From assembly GCF_001580615.1 (NCBI RefSeq), contig NZ_LHZC01000031.1:1-48678 (forward strand): a DNA stretch of 48,678 bases. Direction: 5' to 3'. The translations under genes and the position numbers were made by a program. The notes below the pieces were generated by a model. It was not told the origin of the DNA, searched no databases, and saw only the letters and a program-made list of their open reading frames with translations. This DNA is from Acetobacter malorum. Its GTDB lineage: Bacteria; Pseudomonadota; Alphaproteobacteria; Acetobacterales; Acetobacteraceae. Positions 18,476 to 28,689 of this stretch are shown piece after piece; positions within the stretch are counted from its first letter, which is position 1; every line of letters starts with the position of its first letter.

Positions 18476-19423
18476 GTGCAGAGTGACCCGCGTCAGGCCT
18501 CCTTGCACCTGCATGGGCATGCAGAGCCTCTGCAGGCGTTTCGTAAGATTTTTGAAAACGGGCGTCTGCCGCATGCCTGGCTGATTACCGGGCCACCGGG
18601 CATTGGCAAGGCGACCTTTGCTTTCCGTCTCGCCCGGATGATTCTGGGCGGAGAAGAGCCGGAAAGCCCGGCAGGGCGGCGAATTTCTGCTGCCACGCAT
18701 GCGGACCTTCTGGTCGTCAGCCGCAGTTTTGATGAAAAAAAGCAGCGCTATCGCGGTGAGATTGTCGCGGACGAGGTACGCCCCATTAATGCCTTTCTGC
18801 GCCGTACGGCAGCAGAAGGGGGCTGGCGCGTTGTGATTGTGGATGGCGCAGAATGGCTCAACCGGAGTGCGGCCAACGCGCTGCTGAAAATTCTCGAAGA
18901 ACCGCCCCCAGCGGCGGTGCTGCTGCTAACCTGCTCAGCACCGGGGCGTCTGCTACCCACCATTCGGAGCCGGTGCCGCAGGCTGGAACTGGAGCCGCTG
19001 GACAGCATGGACATGATGGCCGTGTTGCGGGAGATCCAGCCCGAGGCCTCCGCTGAAGAAATCAGCCGCGTGCAGGCGGCAGCCCACGGTGCACCAGGGC
19101 GCGCTGCGGCGTTTCTGGCTGATCAGAATGGTCAGATTGCCAGTCTGGTGGAAGAAACCCTTAATGGGACTTCGGCCAGCCGAGGCTATGAAATTGCCGA
19201 AATCGTTCTCCGTAAGGATGGCGGTTTTAATTTATTTTTCAGTCTGTTATCAGATTTTCTTCAGGAACGTGCACGTCAGGCCGCCCGGCAGGGAAATGCC
19301 GCGTGCGTTGCGCTGGCAGACGCATGGGAAGCGATCATGCGTCTTCAAAGCGAGACGGAACGCTTTAATCTCGATAAACAGGAAACACTTCTCGAAGCCA
19401 TGACTATTGCGAGCATTGCATGA
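18476..19423 (+). CDS. holB: DNA polymerase III subunit delta'
   Basis: Clamp-loader subunit of the replicative polymerase. 315 residues from GTG 18476. The AAA+ fold is clear: Walker-like GPPGIGKAT (39-47), the DGAEWLNRSAANALLKILEEPP helix region, and the sensor-1 area LLLTCSAPGRLLPTIRSRC, including the SRC motif typical of clamp-loader subunits. The zinc-binding cysteines usual in delta' are not obvious. The stop overlaps the metG start (ATGA). Confidence 0.93.
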   Translation: MQSDPRQASLHLHGHAEPLQAFRKIFENGRLPHAWLITGPPGIGKATFAFRLARMILGGEEPESPAGRRISAATHADLLVVSRSFDEKKQRYRGEIVADEVRPINAFLRRTAAEGGWRVVIVDGAEWLNRSAANALLKILEEPPPAAVLLLTCSAPGRLLPTIRSRCRRLELEPLDSMDMMAVLREIQPEASAEEISRVQAAAHGAPGRAAAFLADQNGQIASLVEETLNGTSASRGYEIAEIVLRKDGGFNLFFSLLSDFLQERARQAARQGNAACVALADAWEAIMRLQSETERFNLDKQETLLEAMTIASIA

Positions 19424-20961
19424 CCCGCCCTTTCTACGTCACGACCCCGATTTATTATGTGAATGGCGCGCCGCACATTGGCCATGCCTACACCTCCATT
19501 GCTGCGGATGTGCTGGCACGGTTCCATCGTCTGGCCGGAGATGATGTGTTTTTTCTGACCGGCACTGATGAGCATGGCCAGAAAGTAGAGCAGGCTGCGC
19601 AGGCTGCGGGCGTGGAACCCAAGGCGTTTGCCGACCGGGTGTCTGATGACTTCCGCAGCATGGCGGACGCCATGGCCATTTCCTACGATGATTATATCCG
19701 CACCACGGAGCCGCGCCACATCAAGGGCGCGCAGGCTCTGTGGCAGAAAGTGGCGGAAAATAATGCCATTTATCTGGGGGCGTATGAGGGCTGGTATGCC
19801 CTGCGCGATGAATGCTTCTATGGGGAAGACGAGCTGATTGAGGGGCCGGATGGTCAGAAAGTCGCCCCGACAGGCGCGCCTGTCGAGTGGGTGAAGGAGC
19901 CGTCTTACTTCTTCCGGCTGTCTGATTTTCAGGACCGTCTGCTAGCCTATTACGAGGCAAACCCGGACTTCCTTGGCCCGCATGGCATGAAGCGGGAGAT
20001 CGTCAGCTTTGTGAAGCAGGGGCTGCGGGATCTGTCCATCAGCCGCACCAGCTTCAACTGGGGTATCCCGGTGCCGGGTGACGATAAGCATGTGATGTAT
20101 GTTTGGTTCGACGCGCTGGCGAACTATCTCAGCGCACTGGACTACCCGGATACATCCGCGCCGCGTGCCCGGTTCTGGCCTGCCAGCCAGCATCTGGTGG
20201 GGAAGGATATCGCTCGCTTCCACGCCATTTACTGGCCCGCCTTCCTGATGGCTGCTGGGATTGAACTGCCGAAGAAGATTTTTGCAAACGGCTGGTGGAC
20301 TGTTGAAGGCCAGAAGATGAGCAAATCTCTGGGCAATGTGGTGGACCCGCGTGATCTGGTGAAAGAGTTCGGGCTGGATGCCGTGCGCTTCTTCCTGCTG
20401 CGGGAAGTACCCTTTGGTGGTGATAGCGATCTGTCTCGCAAGTCTCTGATTATGCGGAATAATATTGAACTGGCGAATGATCTGGGTAATCTGGCCCAGC
20501 GCACGCTGTCTCTGGTGGCCCGCAACTGTGGGGGCGTTCTGCCAGAACGTCGGACGCTGACGGAAGAAGACACGCAGCTTCTGAACCACGTGGCCGTCTT
20601 GCCGGAACTAATGGCCAGCCAGCTGGACCGATGTGCTCTGACGGATGCGCTGGAAGATGTGTGGAAAGTCATCCGCGCCTGCAATGCCTATATTGATCAT
20701 CAGGCCCCGTGGGCGCTCAAAAAGACCGACCCGGAACGGATGAGCGATGTGCTGCGCGTGCTGGTGGATGCCCTGCGCGGAATTGCCACCATGCTCCAGC
20801 CCTACATGCCGCACAGCATGGATCGGATGCTGACCCAGCTTGGCGTGACGGAAGAGGAGCGTACCTTTGCGGCTCTGGAAACGCCGCTGCCGGGAGGCCG
20901 TCAGCTGCCTGCGCCGCAGGGGATTTTCCCGCGCTATGTCGAAGCCGCTGACCCCGCGTGA
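19420..20961 (+). CDS. metG: Methionyl-tRNA synthetase
   Basis: Class I synthetase charging both initiator and elongator tRNA-Met. 513 residues with the HIGH motif (19-22, GAPHIGHAYTS) and KMSKS (299-303, GQKMSKSLGN). It is the short type: the connective-peptide region has only DECFYGEDELIEG instead of a four-cysteine zinc knuckle, and there is no C-terminal EMAP-like dimerisation domain. It is coupled to holB by a 4-base overlap and to the TatD gene by GTGA. Confidence 0.97.
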   Translation: MTRPFYVTTPIYYVNGAPHIGHAYTSIAADVLARFHRLAGDDVFFLTGTDEHGQKVEQAAQAAGVEPKAFADRVSDDFRSMADAMAISYDDYIRTTEPRHIKGAQALWQKVAENNAIYLGAYEGWYALRDECFYGEDELIEGPDGQKVAPTGAPVEWVKEPSYFFRLSDFQDRLLAYYEANPDFLGPHGMKREIVSFVKQGLRDLSISRTSFNWGIPVPGDDKHVMYVWFDALANYLSALDYPDTSAPRARFWPASQHLVGKDIARFHAIYWPAFLMAAGIELPKKIFANGWWTVEGQKMSKSLGNVVDPRDLVKEFGLDAVRFFLLREVPFGGDSDLSRKSLIMRNNIELANDLGNLAQRTLSLVARNCGGVLPERRTLTEEDTQLLNHVAVLPELMASQLDRCALTDALEDVWKVIRACNAYIDHQAPWALKKTDPERMSDVLRVLVDALRGIATMLQPYMPHSMDRMLTQLGVTEEERTFAALETPLPGGRQLPAPQGIFPRYVEAADPA

Positions 20962-21761
20962 ATGAGACGAGTATGACTGGACTGATCGATTCCCATTGTC
21001 ATCTGGATCACTACACGGATGATGAACTGCCCGCTCTGCTGACGGCGGCCAAAGAGGCCGGCGTTGCCGGGATGGTGACCATCGGCACCCGTCTGGCCCG
21101 GGCGGATGAGCAGAAACGTCTGACGACCTTCAACACGCCAGACGTGCGGGTATGGTGCACGGTTGGCACGCACCCGGACCATGTTGAAGAAGTGCCGGTG
21201 CCGTCTGTGGACGAGATTGTTGCAATCGCAGATGTGCCAAACGTCGTGGGAATTGGCGAAAGTGGTCTGGACTATTTCCATGGTGTGGAAGAGGTCAGAC
21301 CGCTCCAGCAGGAGAGCTTCCGGCGACATATTGGGGCCGCCCGTGCGCTGAATGTGCCCATTATCATCCATGCCCGGCAGGCGGATGAGGACGTGGCGCA
21401 GATTTTGCGGGACGAATCAGCAAAAGGGGCTTTCCCTATCCTGCTGCATTGTTTTGCCTCCAGTGTTGAACTGGCGCGATGCGTGGTGGATCTGGGCGGT
21501 TATGTCAGTTTTTCCGGGATTGCGACCTTCCCGAAGTGCGGGGAATACCGCGAAGTTGCGCGGGACCTGCCGGCAGACCGCATTCTGGTCGAAACCGATT
21601 CTCCGTATCTGGCGCCCGTGCCGCGCCGTGGGAAGCGGAATGAACCGGCTTACGTGGCCTATACAGCCGCCTGCCTCGCGCAGGAGCGTGGGCAGGATCT
21701 GGCTGATTTCACACAGATGACGACCGATAATTTTTTCCGTCTCTTCCGTAAGGCGGTCTGA
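20958..21761 (+). CDS. TatD-family metal-dependent hydrolase (YcfH-like nuclease)
   Basis: Metal-dependent TIM-barrel hydrolase of the TatD family, members of which show 3'-5' exonuclease activity on DNA. 267 residues from GTG 20958, which overlaps the metG stop; an in-frame ATG at 20973 is an alternative. Metal ligands are visible in order: DSHCHLD, GIGESGLDYF, IIHARQADED, LLHCFASS and ETDSPYLAPVP. The tmk-holB-metG-tatD context matches the E. coli YcfH branch. Confidence 0.93.
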   Translation: MNETSMTGLIDSHCHLDHYTDDELPALLTAAKEAGVAGMVTIGTRLARADEQKRLTTFNTPDVRVWCTVGTHPDHVEEVPVPSVDEIVAIADVPNVVGIGESGLDYFHGVEEVRPLQQESFRRHIGAARALNVPIIIHARQADEDVAQILRDESAKGAFPILLHCFASSVELARCVVDLGGYVSFSGIATFPKCGEYREVARDLPADRILVETDSPYLAPVPRRGKRNEPAYVAYTAACLAQERGQDLADFTQMTTDNFFRLFRKAV

Positions 21762-21779
21762 GCAGGAAAGACAGACGGT

Positions 21780-22583
21780 ATGAAGGTGACAATTCTGGGG
21801 TGCGGCGGGTCCGCCGGTGTTCCCATGCTCGGCGGTGAAGACGGCCACGGCATCTGGGGGCAATGTGACCCGACTGAACCCCGGAATATCCGCACCCGTG
21901 CTTCGATTTTTATTCAGATGGAAGACGGGGAAGGCATTCTGGTGGATACCGGGCCGGATATTCGTGCGCAGTTGCTGACGCACGGGATCAGCGCCTTCAA
22001 ATCCATTTTCTACACCCATGCCCATGCCGACCATATTGCCGGGCTGGATGAGGTGCGGGGCATCAACCGTGTGGTGAAGCAGCCAATTACGGCCTACGGC
22101 ACCCCCTCCGTTCTGGAGGAAATCCAGACACGCTTTAACTACGTGTTCCAGCCCTGGACCCCGCCACATTTCTTTCGCGCGGTGGTGGAAGCGCATCCGG
22201 TGCCGTTGCAGGGGGATGTGGTGATGGGCGGCTACAAGGTCTCGCTGTTTGAGCAAAGCCACGGGCGTATCCCGTCATCAGGTCTGCGGTGCGGGGATTT
22301 TGCTTACAGCACAGACGTTGTGGAACTGCCTGAAGCCTCGTTCGACGTGCTGGCCGGGGTGGATACGTGGATTGTTGATTGCTTCCAGAAGGAACCGCAT
22401 AGCGCGCACGCCTGGCTGGACCGGGTGCTGGAATGGAAGGACCGTATCCAGCCGCGCCGTTTGATTCTGACGCATCTGGGGCCGGATATGGACTGGGCAT
22501 GGATGCAGGCCAATCTGCCGGACGGGGTCGAAGCCGCATGCGATGGCCTGAGCTTTACGCTGCCTGACCCGGAAAAAGCCTGA
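21780..22583 (+). CDS. MBL-fold metallohydrolase (PhnP/RNase Z-like)
   Basis: Metallo-beta-lactamase-fold phosphodiesterase-type protein of 267 residues. It starts MKVTILGCGGSAGVP and carries the dinuclear metal motif THAHADHIAGLDE (His80, His82, Asp84, His85), with later ligands near FEQSHG and LTHLG. The GCGGSAGVP/CDP opening is that of the PhnP-like group. It follows the TatD gene by 18 bases, a frequent alphaproteobacterial pairing; the natural substrate is unknown. A strong terminator follows. Confidence 0.9.
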   Translation: MKVTILGCGGSAGVPMLGGEDGHGIWGQCDPTEPRNIRTRASIFIQMEDGEGILVDTGPDIRAQLLTHGISAFKSIFYTHAHADHIAGLDEVRGINRVVKQPITAYGTPSVLEEIQTRFNYVFQPWTPPHFFRAVVEAHPVPLQGDVVMGGYKVSLFEQSHGRIPSSGLRCGDFAYSTDVVELPEASFDVLAGVDTWIVDCFQKEPHSAHAWLDRVLEWKDRIQPRRLILTHLGPDMDWAWMQANLPDGVEAACDGLSFTLPDPEKA

Positions 22584-22651
22584 GGGTCGTTTTGCGGTCA
22601 GCGCTCTGGAAGGAGACTGGCTGCTATAAACTGGCAATGTTGAATGAAAAT

Positions 22652-22687
22652 ATACCCCCGGACTCTTATGCAGTCCGTGGGTATTTT
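22652..22687. terminator. Bidirectional intrinsic terminator
   Basis: Two-part stem ATACCC/GGGTAT and CGGACT/AGTCCG with one C-T mismatch between them and a 7-base loop. It is followed by TTTTATT on the + strand, and the - strand has a complementary A/T-rich exit. It separates the convergent MBL and universal-stress genes. Confidence 0.8.
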
Positions 22688-22729
22688 ATTACCTACTGGA
22701 GGCCCTGAAGCCCGCTAAAAAAACAGGTT

Positions 22730-23608
22730 TTACCGGCTCATCAGCACCGTCAGATCGGCATGCTCCAGAATATAACGGGTCACACCGCCCAGAATGAGCT
22801 GGCGCAGGCGGGAGTGGGAATAGGCCCCCATGGCCAGCATATCAGCATCAAAATCGTGGCAGGCGGCCAGCAGACCTTTGCCAACATCCCGGTCAACCGG
22901 GGGGAACTCGACAGAGTCGGCTTTGATGCCGTGGAAAGAAAGATAGTCGATCACATCGCGCGCCTTGGGGCCGCGCCGCTGATAATCCTCACAATGCAGA
23001 ACCCGCACAGCTTCCGCCGTCTGAGCCCATGCCAGAGCGCCACGCAGAGAGGAGGAGGATTCAGCCGTTCCGTTCCACCCAATGCAGACGCGCTTAATCA
23101 TGCCTTTGGGGGGCGTGCGGGGCGCGATCACAACAGGTCGGCCACTATCAAACAGAACCGCATGGAGCGTTTCTGAAGACGAGACCTCAGCGCCGGAATC
23201 CGGGTGCGGCACCAGCGTGAAGTCTGACAGGCGGGCGTGAGAGGGCACAATCTCACTTTCCGCTCCGTTCAGGATGTTGAAGCTGATGCTCGGTTTGTCC
23301 CACGGAAAAACGGAGTGAGGGGAAATCACTTCAATATCCGGATGCGTCGCCACAAAGCGTTCAAACAGGGCGCGCACTTCATGCGCATGGCGCGAGCTTT
23401 CATGCTCGGCGGTGCGCATCAGATCTTCCACCATTGCGCCGGACAGGCCTTCGCCTGCCAGTGGCGCAATATCCCGGCCATCCGGGCGCACATGCAACAC
23501 AGCCAGATGCGCCCCAAAGCGGCGGGCAAAATTGTAGCCCCGAATCAGCGCGGCTTCCCCATTGGAAGTGCTGACCATGGGGAGCAGGATTTTACGGACG
23601 TCTTTCAT
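22730..23608 (-). CDS. Universal stress protein, tandem Usp domains
   Basis: Cytoplasmic UspA-family protein of 292 residues with two Usp-like halves. The N-terminal half starts RKILLPMVSTSNGEAALIRG and has degenerate nucleotide contacts. The C-terminal half starts KRVCIGWNGTAESSSSLRGAL and ends with the ATP-binding pattern MGAYSHSRLRQLILGGVTRY, matching G-2x-G-9x-G(S/T) only partly. Such tandem proteins respond to stress or low energy, but the specific role is unknown. It is downstream of pdxH on the same strand, 63 bases apart. Confidence 0.88.
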   Translation of the reverse strand: MKDVRKILLPMVSTSNGEAALIRGYNFARRFGAHLAVLHVRPDGRDIAPLAGEGLSGAMVEDLMRTAEHESSRHAHEVRALFERFVATHPDIEVISPHSVFPWDKPSISFNILNGAESEIVPSHARLSDFTLVPHPDSGAEVSSSETLHAVLFDSGRPVVIAPRTPPKGMIKRVCIGWNGTAESSSSLRGALAWAQTAEAVRVLHCEDYQRRGPKARDVIDYLSFHGIKADSVEFPPVDRDVGKGLLAACHDFDADMLAMGAYSHSRLRQLILGGVTRYILEHADLTVLMSR

Positions 23609-23671
23609 TGTTCTTGTTCTCCGCGTTGATAAGAATCGGGCTGGCCGACCGGGTAACCTGTTCCGTGAGAG

Positions 23672-24307
23672 TTATGGATATAAACGCGTGACATTCCAGT
23701 GGTTTCCGTCGCGCGTCCATGTTGCGCGATCATGCAGGCGGTAGGGTCTTTCCTGCCAGAACTCAAAACAGGTTGGCTCTACCCGGTAGCCGGACCAGTT
23801 TTCCGGACGCGGAATGAGATCCTGCCCCTCGTAACGGGCTTCAACATCCTTCAGGCGTCGCTCAAAAATGGCGCGGTCCGCCAGCGGGCGGGACTGATCA
23901 GACGCAACAGCACCCATGCGGGAGATACGGCTCCGACTCGCAAAATAGGCATCCGATTCTTCCGTGGTGACCGGCGTCACTGTGCCTTCAATCCGGATCT
24001 GCCGGCGCAGGCTCTTCCAGTGAAACAGCAAGGCGACATGCGGATTTTCCGCCAGTTCATTCCCCTTGCGGCTGTCATGATTGGTGTAGAAAACAAACCC
24101 GCGCCGATCCATGCCCTTCAGCAGCACAATACGGGCTGACGGGTGGCCATTGGGCGTGCTGGTGGCAACGACCATGGCGTTCGGGTCTGAGGGTTCGGTT
24201 TTTTCAGCCTCGTGCATCCATTCGGAAAACAGAGTGAACGGATCGGCCGTAAGGTCAATCAGTGCTGGCGAGGAGGCCGGGGAGGGAGTGGAAGTCGATT
24301 CAGTCAT
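23672..24307 (-). CDS. pdxH: Pyridoxamine 5'-phosphate oxidase
   Basis: FMN enzyme that oxidises PNP and PMP to pyridoxal 5'-phosphate. The sequence has the PdxH hallmarks: DPFTLFSEWMHEAEKTEP, SARIVLLKGMDRRGFVFYTN, SRKGNELAENPHVALLFHW, and the C-terminal PERPYRLHDR-type motif here as QERPYRLHDR. The start is uncertain: ATG 24307 gives 211 residues, the family's usual size, but in-frame ATGs at 24325 and 24364 would add 6 or 19 residues. Divergent from fabI. Confidence 0.94.
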   Translation of the reverse strand: MTESTSTPSPASSPALIDLTADPFTLFSEWMHEAEKTEPSDPNAMVVATSTPNGHPSARIVLLKGMDRRGFVFYTNHDSRKGNELAENPHVALLFHWKSLRRQIRIEGTVTPVTTEESDAYFASRSRISRMGAVASDQSRPLADRAIFERRLKDVEARYEGQDLIPRPENWSGYRVEPTCFEFWQERPYRLHDRATWTRDGNHWNVTRLYP

Positions 24308-24475
24308 ACCCTGTTCTTTCAGCATCGAATAAAGCCGCTCTTCACGCTTTGTATCGAAAGGCAAGAATGGTTTGAAGCGTTACGCTAGCGCTTTGGTCTT
24401 GTTTAGCAGGCTGTGGTATGCGACCAACCGCTACAGTTTTTAGAGCACACTCAACAGACAGGTCGAGGTCACAGC

Positions 24476-25315
24476 ATGTCTTCCAACAACACCACATTGC
24501 CCGCCCAGGGAACATTGATGCAGGGCAAAAAAGGTCTGGTAATGGGTGTTGCCAATGATCGTTCCATTGCCTGGGGTATTGCACAGGCCGTTGCGGCTCA
24601 GGGTGGTGAGATGGCGTTCACCTATCAGGGGGAAGCACTGGGCAAGCGCGTCAAGCCGCTGGCGGAAAGCATCGGGGCCTCTCTGGTTCTGCCGTGTGAC
24701 GTAACGGATGAGGCTGCTCTGGATGAGCTGTTTGCCACGCTGGAGAAGACTTGGGGCAAGCTCGACTTTGTGGTGCATGCTATTGGCTGGGCCGATAAGC
24801 AGTTCCTGCGTGGGCGGTATGTCGATACCCCGCGTGAGGCGTTCCTGACGGCTATGGATATTTCCTGCTTCTCCTTTACCGCAGTCGCCCAGCGGGCCTC
24901 TGCTCTGATGAAGGATGGCGGTTCTCTGCTGACTCTCACCTATCTGGGCGCTGAGCGCGTAATGCCGCATTATAATGTGATGGGTGTTGCCAAGGCAGCT
25001 CTGGAAGCCTCCGTACGGTATATGGCAGCCGATCTGGGCCGTGATGGTATTCGCGTCAACGGCATTTCTGCTGGCCCCATCAAGACGCTGGCTGCCAGCG
25101 GCATTGGCGATTTCCGCTACATTCTGAAGTGGAACCAGTATAATGCGCCGCTGGAACGCAACGTGGCTCTGGAAGAAGTGGGCGGTGCAGGGCTTTATAT
25201 GCTCTCTGACCTGTCTTCCGGCGTGACGGGTGAAATCCATCATGTGGATTGCGGCTATAACATTGTGGGCATGAAAAACCCCACGGCTCCGGATATCTCT
25301 GTAGCAGGCGACTGA
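24476..25315 (+). CDS. fabI: Enoyl-[acyl-carrier-protein] reductase (NADH), FabI
   Basis: Last reductive step of type II fatty acid synthesis and the target of triclosan and related drugs. From ATG 24476 (GAGG 8 bases upstream) it has 279 residues. The FabI-type NAD loop [13 protein letters not shown], the active-site tyrosines Tyr156 and Tyr166 and lysine Lys173 (YLGAE and [10 protein letters not shown]) are present. An ORF extension to 24413 has no ribosome binding site. It is followed 8 bases later by aroC, a pairing seen in other acetic acid bacteria as far as I recall. Confidence 0.97.
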   Translation: MSSNNTTLPAQGTLMQGKKGLVMGVANDRSIAWGIAQAVAAQGGEMAFTYQGEALGKRVKPLAESIGASLVLPCDVTDEAALDELFATLEKTWGKLDFVVHAIGWADKQFLRGRYVDTPREAFLTAMDISCFSFTAVAQRASALMKDGGSLLTLTYLGAERVMPHYNVMGVAKAALEASVRYMAADLGRDGIRVNGISAGPIKTLAASGIGDFRYILKWNQYNAPLERNVALEEVGGAGLYMLSDLSSGVTGEIHHVDCGYNIVGMKNPTAPDISVAGD

Positions 25316-25323
25316 GGTTTACT

Positions 25324-26394
25324 GTGTCCTACAACAGCTTTGGCCATCTTTTTCGCGTCACCACCTGGGGTGAAAGCCATGGACCGGCCATTGGCTGTGT
25401 AGTGGATGGTTGTCCGCCCCGCCTGCCTCTGACAGAGGCTGATATTCAGCCGTTTCTGGACCAGCGGCGACCCGGTCAGTCTGCCTTTACCACGCAGCGC
25501 AAGGAGCCGGATGCCGTGCGTATCCTCTCTGGTGTGTTTGAAGGGCAGACAACGGGCACCCCGATTTCCCTGCTGATTGAAAACACGGACCAGCGGTCCC
25601 GCGACTACGGCGATATTGCTCAGACTTATCGCCCCGGCCATGCGGATCTGACGTATGACCTGAAATACGGTATCCGCGACTATCGTGGCGGCGGCCGGTC
25701 TTCCGCGCGTGAGACAGCGTGCCGGGTGGCAGCAGGTGCTGTGGCGCGGCAGGTGCTAGGGCAGGGCGTGCGTATTCGCGGTGCTTTGGTGCAGCTTGGT
25801 CCGCACAAAATCGACCGGTCTCGCTGGGACTGGGATGAGGTGACCCGTAATCCGTTCTTCTGCCCGGACGCAGCCTGCGTGCCGGAATGGGAAGAGTATC
25901 TGGCAGGCATCCGCAAGGCGGGGCTTTCCATCGGTGCGGTGATTGAAGTTGTGGCCGAAGGTGTTCCGCCCGGTCTTGGTGCGCCGGTTTACGGCAAACT
26001 GGATTCCGATCTGGCTGCTGCTCTGATGAGCATCAATGCCGTCAAAGGCGTGGAAATTGGCGACGGGTTTGCATCTGCCGCCCTGACTGGGCTTGAGAAT
26101 GCTGACCCCCTCTCCATGCAGGATGGCGAGATTACCTTCGGAGCAAACCATGCCGGTGGCATTCTGGGGGGTATTTCCAGCGGCCAGCCGATTGTGGCGC
26201 GGTTTGCGGTCAAGCCGACCAGTTCCATGCTGGCGCCGGTGCCATCTGTGACCCGTGACGGCCAGAATAAAGACGTCATTACCAAAGGGCGGCACGACCC
26301 GTGCGTTGGGATTCGTGCTGTGCCCGTAGGGGAAGCCATGATGGCCTGCGTGCTGGCAGACCATCTTTTGCGGCATCGCGGACAGGTTGGCTAA
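25324..26394 (+). CDS. aroC: Chorismate synthase
   Basis: Converts EPSP to chorismate, the branch point for aromatic amino acids, folate and quinones; needs reduced FMN. 356 residues from GTG 25324. Family signatures are all present: [16 protein letters not shown] near the start, [14 protein letters not shown] with the active-site histidine, [12 protein letters not shown], and the late [12 protein letters not shown]. Its stop codon lies in a 19-base palindrome shared with the convergent osmC stop. Confidence 0.98.
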   Translation: MSYNSFGHLFRVTTWGESHGPAIGCVVDGCPPRLPLTEADIQPFLDQRRPGQSAFTTQRKEPDAVRILSGVFEGQTTGTPISLLIENTDQRSRDYGDIAQTYRPGHADLTYDLKYGIRDYRGGGRSSARETACRVAAGAVARQVLGQGVRIRGALVQLGPHKIDRSRWDWDEVTRNPFFCPDAACVPEWEEYLAGIRKAGLSIGAVIEVVAEGVPPGLGAPVYGKLDSDLAAALMSINAVKGVEIGDGFASAALTGLENADPLSMQDGEITFGANHAGGILGGISSGQPIVARFAVKPTSSMLAPVPSVTRDGQNKDVITKGRHDPCVGIRAVPVGEAMMACVLADHLLRHRGQVG

Positions 26395-26405
26395 ATCTTA
26401 GCCAA
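26387..26405. terminator. Palindrome covering both stop codons of convergent aroC and osmC
   Basis: TTGGCTAA, ATC, TTAGCCAA: a perfect 8-bp stem with a 3-base loop. It includes the TAA of aroC and, on the other strand, the TAA of osmC. Only 3 bases separate the genes. No T tract follows, so its role as a terminator is inferred. Confidence 0.5.
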
Positions 26406-26829
26406 TCAGTTTTGCGTCCAGCGTGATGTTGGCCTTGAACAGTTTGGAGACCGGGCAGCCGGTTTTGGCCTTATTGGCCAGTTCTTCAAACTGTTCCGGC
26501 GTCGCACCCGGCACTTCGGCTTCCAGCTTGAGGGCCACGGCATCAATCTCAAATCCATCAGCCGCCTTGTTCAGGCTCACTTCGGCTGTGGTGTCGATGG
26601 ATTTTGCTGTCAGACCGGCCTCTCCCAGAATGAGGGAGAGCGCCATGGAAAAACAGGCAGCGTGCGCAGCACCCAGCAGCTCTTCCGGGTTAGTGCCCGG
26701 CTTGCCCTCAAAGCGCGTATTAAAACCGTAAGGCTGGTTTTCAAGGGCATGGCTTTCCGTGGAAATAGTGCCGCGCCCTTCTTTGATGGTGCCTTCCCAG
26801 TGGGCAAAGCCATGTTTTTTGATAGCCAT
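26398..26829 (-). CDS. osmC: OsmC-family peroxiredoxin
   Basis: Thiol peroxidase that reduces organic hydroperoxides and chlorine stress products. From ATG 26829 (AAGGA 8 bases upstream) it has 143 residues, starting AIKKHGFAHWEG like E. coli OsmC. The two redox cysteines are Cys59 (AAHAACFSMALS) and Cys125 (KTGCPVSKLF). The longer ORF to 26865 is less likely. It may be induced by osmotic or oxidative stress, but no specific operator was recognised. Confidence 0.94.
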   Translation of the reverse strand: MAIKKHGFAHWEGTIKEGRGTISTESHALENQPYGFNTRFEGKPGTNPEELLGAAHAACFSMALSLILGEAGLTAKSIDTTAEVSLNKAADGFEIDAVALKLEAEVPGATPEQFEELANKAKTGCPVSKLFKANITLDAKLIG

Positions 26830-27083
26830 GATATCATCCTTTTCTTCGTCGGGCGGAGAGTGCACAGAACGCGGCCTCAGCCGTTAAGTTCACGCAATGC
26901 TGCTCCGCTCTCGCAGAGATGAGAACCGTGCCGGACTGAAAATGTGGCATAGGATATGCGCATAACCACACGGGTTACCTCACGCCCGCTCTTGCACCGG
27001 AGCGGGAACCACGGCATGCGGGAAAGACCTTCTGCCCGTCTCCTGCTTCCGATGGGAAGAAATGGGCTGATAATGCGGAGACC

Positions 27084-28586
27084 ATGATGAGTTCCACCAC
27101 GACCGATTCTTCTTCATCCGTTGATGTCGCCCTGATTGGTGGGGGCGTGATGAGCGCCACCCTTGGGGTGTTTCTCCGGCAGTTACAGCCGGACTGGCGC
27201 ATCAGCATTTTTGAGCGTCTGGATAGCGTGGCGGAAGAAAGTTCGGACGCGTGGAACAATGCGGGCACCGGCCATTCCGCTCTGTGTGAGCTGAATTATA
27301 CGCCGCAGAAAGCCGATGGCAGCGTGGATATCAGCAAAGCTGTTGCGGTGAATGAGGCGTTCCAGATCTCGCGCCAGTTCTGGTCCCATCTGGTTGAAAA
27401 AGACATTATCGCCTCTCCGCGTGATTTTATTACGCCTGTGCCACATATGAGCTTTGTCTGGGGAGAGGCCAATGTTGCCTTTCTGCGTAAGCGCCATGAG
27501 GCCCTGAACGCACACCCGCTGTTCTCTGGCATGGAATATTCTGAAGATCCCGCTCAGATGGCGCAGTGGATGCCGCTTGTCATGCAGGCTCGGCCACCGG
27601 GCCAGCCTCTGGCCGTGACGCGGAGCCTGAACGGGACGGATGTGAACTACGGCGCGTTGACGCGCCTGCTGTTCAGTTACCTGACAGAAACAGCAGGCTG
27701 CACCCTGCATACCAAACATGATGTTCTGAATATCAAGCGCGGCCCGGATGGCCGGTGGCAGATTCTGGTGCAGGACCTGCGGCTCAACACCCAGCGCACA
27801 ATCAATGCCCGCTTTGTGTTTATTGGGGCCGGGGGCGGTGCGCTGTCTCTGCTCCAGAAGACGGGCATCCCGGAAGCTAAAGGAGTGGGTGGGTTCCCGG
27901 TCAGCGGCCAGTTCCTGCGCTGCACCAACCCGGAGATTGTGGCGCAGCATCGGGCAAAGGTTTACGGCAAGGCCTCTGTTGGTGCGCCGCCTATGTCCGT
28001 GCCGCATCTGGACACCCGCATGATTGACGGCAAGCCCGCGCTGCTGTTTGGGCCGTATGCGGGCTTCTCAACCCGTTTCCTCAAGCACGGGTCTTTGATG
28101 GATCTGCCGCGTTCCATCCGGCCTGATAATATCAAGGCCATCCTGTCCGTCGCACGGGATAACTGGGCGCTGACCAAATATCTGATTGAGCAGGTCATGC
28201 AGTCCAATAGTGAGCGGATGAACGCTCTGCGTGACTTTGTGCCTACCGCACGCTCCAAGGACTGGGAACTGGTGGTGGCTGGCCAGCGCGTGCAGATTAT
28301 CAAGAAAGACGCCCAGAAGGGCGGCGTTCTGCAGTTTGGTACGGAAGTCATTTCCAGCCAGGATGGCTCGATTGCCGCGCTACTTGGGGCCTCTCCCGGA
28401 GCCTCTACGGCCGCGCCGATTATGCTGACCGTGCTGAAAAAATGTTTTGCCGAGAAGCTGCCGGAATGGGATGCAAAACTGAAAGCCATGATCCCGTCTT
28501 ATGGTCAGACGCTGGCCAATAACCCGGATCTGTGCGCCGAACTGCGGGATAAAACCACGAAGGTTCTGCAACTGGCTGACGACTGA
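27084..28586 (+). CDS. mqo: Malate:quinone oxidoreductase
   Basis: Membrane-associated FAD enzyme that oxidises malate to oxaloacetate and passes electrons to quinone. Acetic acid bacteria rely on it in place of NAD-malate dehydrogenase. 500 residues with the FAD-binding [17 protein letters not shown] at the start, then [17 protein letters not shown] and the late [24 protein letters not shown], all diagnostic of Mqo. ATG 27084 is followed by a second ATG. A long imperfect hairpin follows the gene. The 218-base upstream region holds a CCCGCTC/GAGCGGG stem but no clear promoter. Confidence 0.97.
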   Translation: MMSSTTTDSSSSVDVALIGGGVMSATLGVFLRQLQPDWRISIFERLDSVAEESSDAWNNAGTGHSALCELNYTPQKADGSVDISKAVAVNEAFQISRQFWSHLVEKDIIASPRDFITPVPHMSFVWGEANVAFLRKRHEALNAHPLFSGMEYSEDPAQMAQWMPLVMQARPPGQPLAVTRSLNGTDVNYGALTRLLFSYLTETAGCTLHTKHDVLNIKRGPDGRWQILVQDLRLNTQRTINARFVFIGAGGGALSLLQKTGIPEAKGVGGFPVSGQFLRCTNPEIVAQHRAKVYGKASVGAPPMSVPHLDTRMIDGKPALLFGPYAGFSTRFLKHGSLMDLPRSIRPDNIKAILSVARDNWALTKYLIEQVMQSNSERMNALRDFVPTARSKDWELVVAGQRVQIIKKDAQKGGVLQFGTEVISSQDGSIAALLGASPGASTAAPIMLTVLKKCFAEKLPEWDAKLKAMIPSYGQTLANNPDLCAELRDKTTKVLQLADD

Positions 28587-28597
28587 GGTTTTTTCTT

Positions 28598-28637
28598 CCC
28601 GTGCTGCGCGCCACAAAACACTGGTGCGCAGCATGGG
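28598..28637. terminator. Long hairpin after mqo
   Basis: 16-bp stem with two G-T wobbles (left arm 28598-28613, right arm 28622-28637) and an 8-base loop, 12 bases after the mqo stop. The T tract lies on its 5' side on the + strand, so it does not look like a standard + terminator; it probably marks the boundary between convergent mqo and queD. Confidence 0.45.
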
Positions 28638-28689
28638 ATATTAGAAACCTCCGATAAAAAATCGGGTGCAGAATTAAAAGGTGCTGCCG

